DNA of 36,930 nt, from assembly GCA_023380515.1 (NCBI GenBank), contig JAMCRH010000317.1:1-36930 (forward strand), in the 5' to 3' direction. The stretch comes from Gammaproteobacteria bacterium (GTDB lineage: Bacteria > Pseudomonadota > Gammaproteobacteria > Enterobacterales > Alteromonadaceae). Positions 34,192 to 36,930 of the stretch are shown piece by piece. The notes beneath the pieces are model-generated. The model made no database searches. It saw only the letters and a program-made list of their open reading frames with translations, and was not told where the DNA came from. The position numbers and the translations under genes are program-made. Each line of letters opens with the position of its first letter. Positions within the stretch are counted from its first letter, which is position 1.

Positions 34192-35070
34192 ATGGGATTA
34201 GCAGTGGTGCGGACGCGAGCGCAGTTAGGGATGGAAGCGCCGGCGGTACGGGTTGAAGTGAATGTGGGTAAACGCGGTGTGCCAACCTTTCAGATTATTG
34301 GCATGCCGGAGACGACGGTACGGGAAGCGCGTGACCGAGTAAAAACTGCGATTCTCAACAGTGAATTTGACTTTCCGATCGCCAAAATTGTGGTCAATTT
34401 ATCGCCCGCCGAGTTGCCGAAGCAGGGTGCACGATTTGATTTGGCAATCGCTCTTGGCATTTTGGTTGCCAGCGAGCAACTCGATGACCAACAGTTGGAC
34501 GAACTTGAAGTCTATGGCGAGCTTGCGCTCGATGGTGCGGTACGCAACATGAGTGGAGCGTTACCGTCGTTGCTTGCCTGTCAACAAGCAGGACGACGCG
34601 CACTGATTCCCAAGGGCAATGAGTCCGAAGCGGGTTTACTTCGCCAACCGGTGGCTTACACCGTGCCCTCTTTAAAGGTTGCTGCCGAGCACTTGGGCGG
34701 ACAACGCCGGTTGGATGTTGTGCAGCCAACCAAGCTAGCGGTCGCCCCAGTGTTAACGGGTGATATTGCCGACGTGCATGGTCAAGAGCAAGCCAAGCGG
34801 GCACTGCTACTTGCCGCAGCGGGTGGGCATCATGTTTTGTTTGTTGGGCCGCCGGGAACGGGTAAAACGATGTTGGCACAGCGTTTACTCGGTTTGATGC
34901 CGCCGCTTGAGGAGGCAGCGGCACTTGAAGTTGCTGCCATCGAGTCATTGGCTGGTATTCCTTTTTCCCCCGAACGTTGGCGTCAGCGTCCCTTTCGCGC
35001 TCCTCATCATTCGTGTTCTGCGGCGGCATTGGTGGGTGGTGGCTCTGTCAATTCCCACAATAAATGCTAA
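34192..35070 (+). pseudogene. comM: comM, truncated by an insertion at 35045/35046
   Basis: ComM (YifB) is a hexameric AAA+ helicase that extends branch migration during natural transformation. The frame encodes 292 residues against about 505 in intact ComM. The N-terminal Lon-like/ChlI domain (about residues 5-165) and the Walker A region (LFVGPPGTGKTMLAQRLL, about 218) are present, ending at PHHSCSAAALVGGGS. In intact ComM this continues through IPKPGEISLAHNGVLFLDE, the Walker B part; here it reads VNSHNKC and stops. The break coincides with TGTC and 20-bp repeats of a transposon end. The chain lacks Walker B, sensors and the C-terminal domain and cannot be an active helicase. Confidence 0.92.
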
Positions 35071-35089
35071 ATTCCCACAATAAGCGCTA
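35046..35089 (+). mobile_element. Left end of a probable Tn7-like transposon inserted in comM
   Basis: The element appears to begin at TGTC (35046). Two 20-bp tandem units follow, AATTCCCACAATAAATGCTA (35050-35069) and AATTCCCACAATAAGCGCTA (35070-35089), 18 of 20 identical. TGT termini with repeated transposase-binding sites of about 20 bp are typical of Tn7-like ends, and the ACAATAA core is also found in Tn7 sites as I remember them. The rest of the element and the other end are outside the window. Confidence 0.65.
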
Positions 35090-35389
35090 ACAAATTATTT
35101 TAAACGAGCAAGTCTGCAAGTCCTGTAAATTAAGTACTTTGAGAGCATCATCAAGCAAGAGATGCGTTTTAGAATAGTTGAAATTCAAGTGGAATGTCTA
35201 AACCTGGTTCTTTAGAAGAGCTTTCTAGAAATCCGATTTTGCAAATATTGGTATTGACTGTTCAATTTTTAGTAGTGAAAGTTGCGTTCGGATTTAATAC
35301 GCCACAACAGCGTTCCATTGTTTACGGGGTTAATTTGTATTGATTTCTGCTATCCCAAGAATGTTTAAAGTCCACTTCTTTCATACGCG
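35090..35389. other. Gene-free AT-rich stretch inside the element
   Basis: The 300 bases between the terminal repeats and the end of the PIN-like gene hold no credible frame. No further copy of the 20-bp unit and no terminator were found. It may contain more divergent transposase sites, or be worn remnants. Confidence 0.5.
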
Positions 35390-36322
35390 TTAAAATTTTT
35401 CCAGATGCACTTGAGTGGGGATATCGAGATAGTCATACAAAGCTGTAGCTTTTAAAGCCAATCGTCTATCACTGGTATAAAATCTCTCGCAAAAAGAAGC
35501 AAAACCTACATGAGAACCATCACTGCTACTAGCGATTAGTCTGTTTTCATTAGTCAGAGATTGGTCAGGATGGTACCCAATCCAGTTCAACATCGTGTAC
35601 CCTCTGACCAGTTGATTATACTGTGCTTGCGACCAAGTGAATTGTTCAGACAAGTTTGTATCTAATTGAAAGAAAGCCTCCAAGGAGCTTTGTTTTTCGA
35701 GCTCCGGTTGCCTCGAAACTAGGTAGGCCCATAACTTCTCAATAGCATGAACGTCTCCAACGTCGTTTGCTTGTCCTTTATCAGTACCGAAATGACGTCT
35801 GAACTCATTTATTGGGGCGTCGGCTTCTGGAAACGATAACGACAGACTCTTGGTGCTTTTTGCTATGAAACCCAACAACTCACTGCTTGGGTCGTGTGGA
35901 AGCTCTGCGTCCTTCAGAACTTGTGCAAACCATGATTGGAACTTTTCATTGTGAGAATTAGCTGTCGCCACATCGCTTGCGCCATGGTACAAGGCACTCA
36001 AACCTTGGAAATATTCTCGCAAAGGTAACGTATGATGTCGGGAACGTTCCCATTCGTCATAGAAAGTATTTGGATTTATGCGCCACCAGTTTAGAGTCCA
36101 GTTCTGATCAAATTCGAGAACTACTGGATTGTAATCTTCGATTGCTTTGAGAAAACGCTCAGCATTCGCAGAACGGTGAAATTCTTCAAGGCTTTCATAG
36201 GATAAGGAAAGGCTAATTCCTTCATCTTTAAAAGCGTCAAGATCAAAATGGCATCTACCTTTTGTGATGGCATCTAGGATGTTTTGATCGGCGTAGAAGA
36301 GTCTAGGTCCATTGTTCTTCAT
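35390..36322 (-). CDS. Large PIN-like nuclease, probable transposon cargo
   Basis: This 310-residue protein (from the ATG at 36322; the frame opens at 36388) resembles a PIN-domain RNase with a long insertion. The N-terminus LFYADQN gives a first Asp (12), SYESLEEF a second acid (about 46-47), and the C-terminus DGSHVGFASFCERFYTSDRRL gives Asp 268, His 271 and a T-S-D at 283-285, the pattern that closes PIN active sites. Small PIN toxins such as VapC have about 130 residues, so about 170 residues of helical, aromatic-rich sequence are inserted here. No signal peptide or membrane segment is present. There is no antitoxin gene adjacent on the same strand. Function as RNase toxin or defence effector is inference. 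Confidence 0.7.
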   Translation of the reverse strand: MKNNGPRLFYADQNILDAITKGRCHFDLDAFKDEGISLSLSYESLEEFHRSANAERFLKAIEDYNPVVLEFDQNWTLNWWRINPNTFYDEWERSRHHTLPLREYFQGLSALYHGASDVATANSHNEKFQSWFAQVLKDAELPHDPSSELLGFIAKSTKSLSLSFPEADAPINEFRRHFGTDKGQANDVGDVHAIEKLWAYLVSRQPELEKQSSLEAFFQLDTNLSEQFTWSQAQYNQLVRGYTMLNWIGYHPDQSLTNENRLIASSSDGSHVGFASFCERFYTSDRRLALKATALYDYLDIPTQVHLEKF

Positions 36323-36614
36323 TATCCGTCCTATTCTTACTGTGAGACTGGCCAAGTATGCCACTGCAAGCCAACTCTTTAGGCGCATAAGTCCGCTCGA
36401 TTGAGTACTCTTGAGGGTAGCCCAAGTCTGGCGCTTGAGTCAAAAGAATTGATGATACTCATTTTGTGCAGGAAACTTAATTAAAAATCAAAGGTACATG
36501 GATAAGCGTCTTCTATGTTGTTGACGAACTAGGATGAGAGATAACGACAGTTTGTTTACAGAGTGAAGTAAAGAATGGAAACCATTTAATACAATTTAAC
36601 GGTAACAAGATGCA

Positions 36615-36629
36615 GTAGAGAATGTCTAC
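36615..36629. promoter_or_regulatory. Dyad upstream of the XRE gene promoter
   Basis: GTAGA-GAATG-TCTAC is a perfect 5-bp dyad ending 9 bases before the -35. It may be an operator for the XRE protein it precedes. Confidence 0.4.
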
Positions 36630-36638
36630 ACTTTGTGG

Positions 36639-36666
36639 TTGACATTTTGCGCTTCTATGGTATTAT
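36639..36666 (+). promoter_or_regulatory. Sigma-70 promoter of the XRE regulator gene
   Basis: A perfect -35 TTGACA (36639-36644) and TATTAT (36661-36666) are 16 bases apart. The expected start near 36673 leaves a 60-base leader before the ATG at 36735. Confidence 0.8.
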
Positions 36667-36734
36667 GGAAAATGATGGATCAAATAATAACAATAGCAAA
36701 ACTTGCACATAGAAATGAAATTGGAGAATTAGTC

Positions 36735-36930
36735 ATGTTAACGCCCTTAGGAAAAGAGATAAGAAAACGTCGTATCGATGTTGGCATTTCTTTAAGAGGT
36801 ATGGCTGAAAAAATGGGAGTCAGTGCTGCTTATGTTTCTGCATTGGAGACAGGTAAGAAGAAAGCAGCTGAATCTATGTTGATACAGATAGCAGATGCTC
36901 TTGAAGATAATGATGGAAGCTTTTTAGAAG
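36735..36930 (+). CDS. XRE-family helix-turn-helix regulator, cut by the window end
   Basis: The visible 65 residues begin MLTPLGKEIRKRRIDVG and contain a helix-turn-helix (LRGMAEKMGVSAAYVSALETGKK), as in Cro/C1-type repressors and antitoxins. The frame is still open at the last base. An in-frame ATG exists at 36675, but it lies almost at the predicted transcription start, while the one at 36735 has GGAG 8 bases upstream, so it is chosen. MLTPLGKxxRKxRID is the beginning typical of repressors sitting before toxin or defence genes; what follows is outside the window. Confidence 0.8.
   Translation, partial: MLTPLGKEIRKRRIDVGISLRGMAEKMGVSAAYVSALETGKKKAAESMLIQIADALEDNDGSFLE

Larger units (their letters stand above)
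36323..36734. other. 412-base AT-rich divergent control region
   Basis: This gap separates the PIN-like gene (leftward) from the XRE gene (rightward). I see a strong rightward promoter and a dyad (listed separately), and no convincing gene. The long gap would leave room for a small RNA or separate promoters. Confidence 0.6.

Noticed and set aside
34394..35029. 211-residue open frame on the minus strand within comM
   Set aside because: It is a shadow of comM in a GC-rich coding frame, with no recognisable protein features or ribosome site.
1..36930. CRISPR arrays, tRNA or rRNA genes
   Set aside because: No regularly spaced direct repeats with unique spacers, and no tRNA- or rRNA-like sequences were noticed; the 20-bp and 11-bp repeats are too short and lack spacers.

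Overview
This window looks like chromosomal DNA of a gammaproteobacterium. Rep, DinB, PurE/PurK, UbiK, the Deo enzymes, a cytochrome c5-type protein and ComM all have clear enterobacterial or Alteromonadales-type sequences. The number of secreted or periplasmic peptidases and hydrolases (M17, S9, S46) suggests a protein-degrading marine member of the Alteromonadales, possibly Idiomarinaceae. That placement is inference; there is no rRNA gene in the window.

Layout. 1-5565: a secreted M17 aminopeptidase, an Hsp20 chaperone on the minus strand, and a plus-strand run of OsmC-like protein, carboxylesterase and secreted S9 peptidase. 5544-12581: seven minus-strand genes in the order purE-purK-glpK-cdd-deoC-deoA-deoB with gaps of about 1 to 45 bases, joining purine synthesis, glycerol phosphorylation and nucleoside salvage. 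12765-16625: an S46 dipeptidyl-peptidase, converging with dinB through a 53-base tail overlap, then a small cytochrome c. 16854-21992: a GAF-GAF-GGDEF-EAL protein, Rep helicase (minus) and UbiK. 21999-25911: a BaeS/BaeR-like two-component pair, an EF-hand protein preceded by an 11-bp-periodic repeat array that may be the regulator's binding site, and a TPR protein. 25932-28011: a secreted alpha/beta hydrolase that appears to have lost its nucleophilic serine, a small lipoprotein and a small secreted protein. 28032-33031: a MacA/MacB-like export system in three overlapping genes, followed by a membrane-anchored protein of unknown function.

From about 33090 the window becomes accessory. A higB-higA toxin-antitoxin pair with two matching palindromic operators lies between two 66-bp direct repeats (60 of 66 identical), the right copy being the upstream region of comM. 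comM itself is broken after its Walker A region at 35045/35046. There the sequence changes to TGTC followed by two 20-bp tandem repeats, which look like the end of a Tn7-like transposon. The more AT-rich DNA beyond it is the probable cargo: a 310-residue PIN-like nuclease on the minus strand and, after a 412-base control region with a strong promoter, the start of an XRE-type regulator that runs off the window. comM is a known insertion site for Tn6022/AbaR-type elements in Acinetobacter, so this right-hand edge is the best place to look for an undescribed system; its main part lies outside the window.
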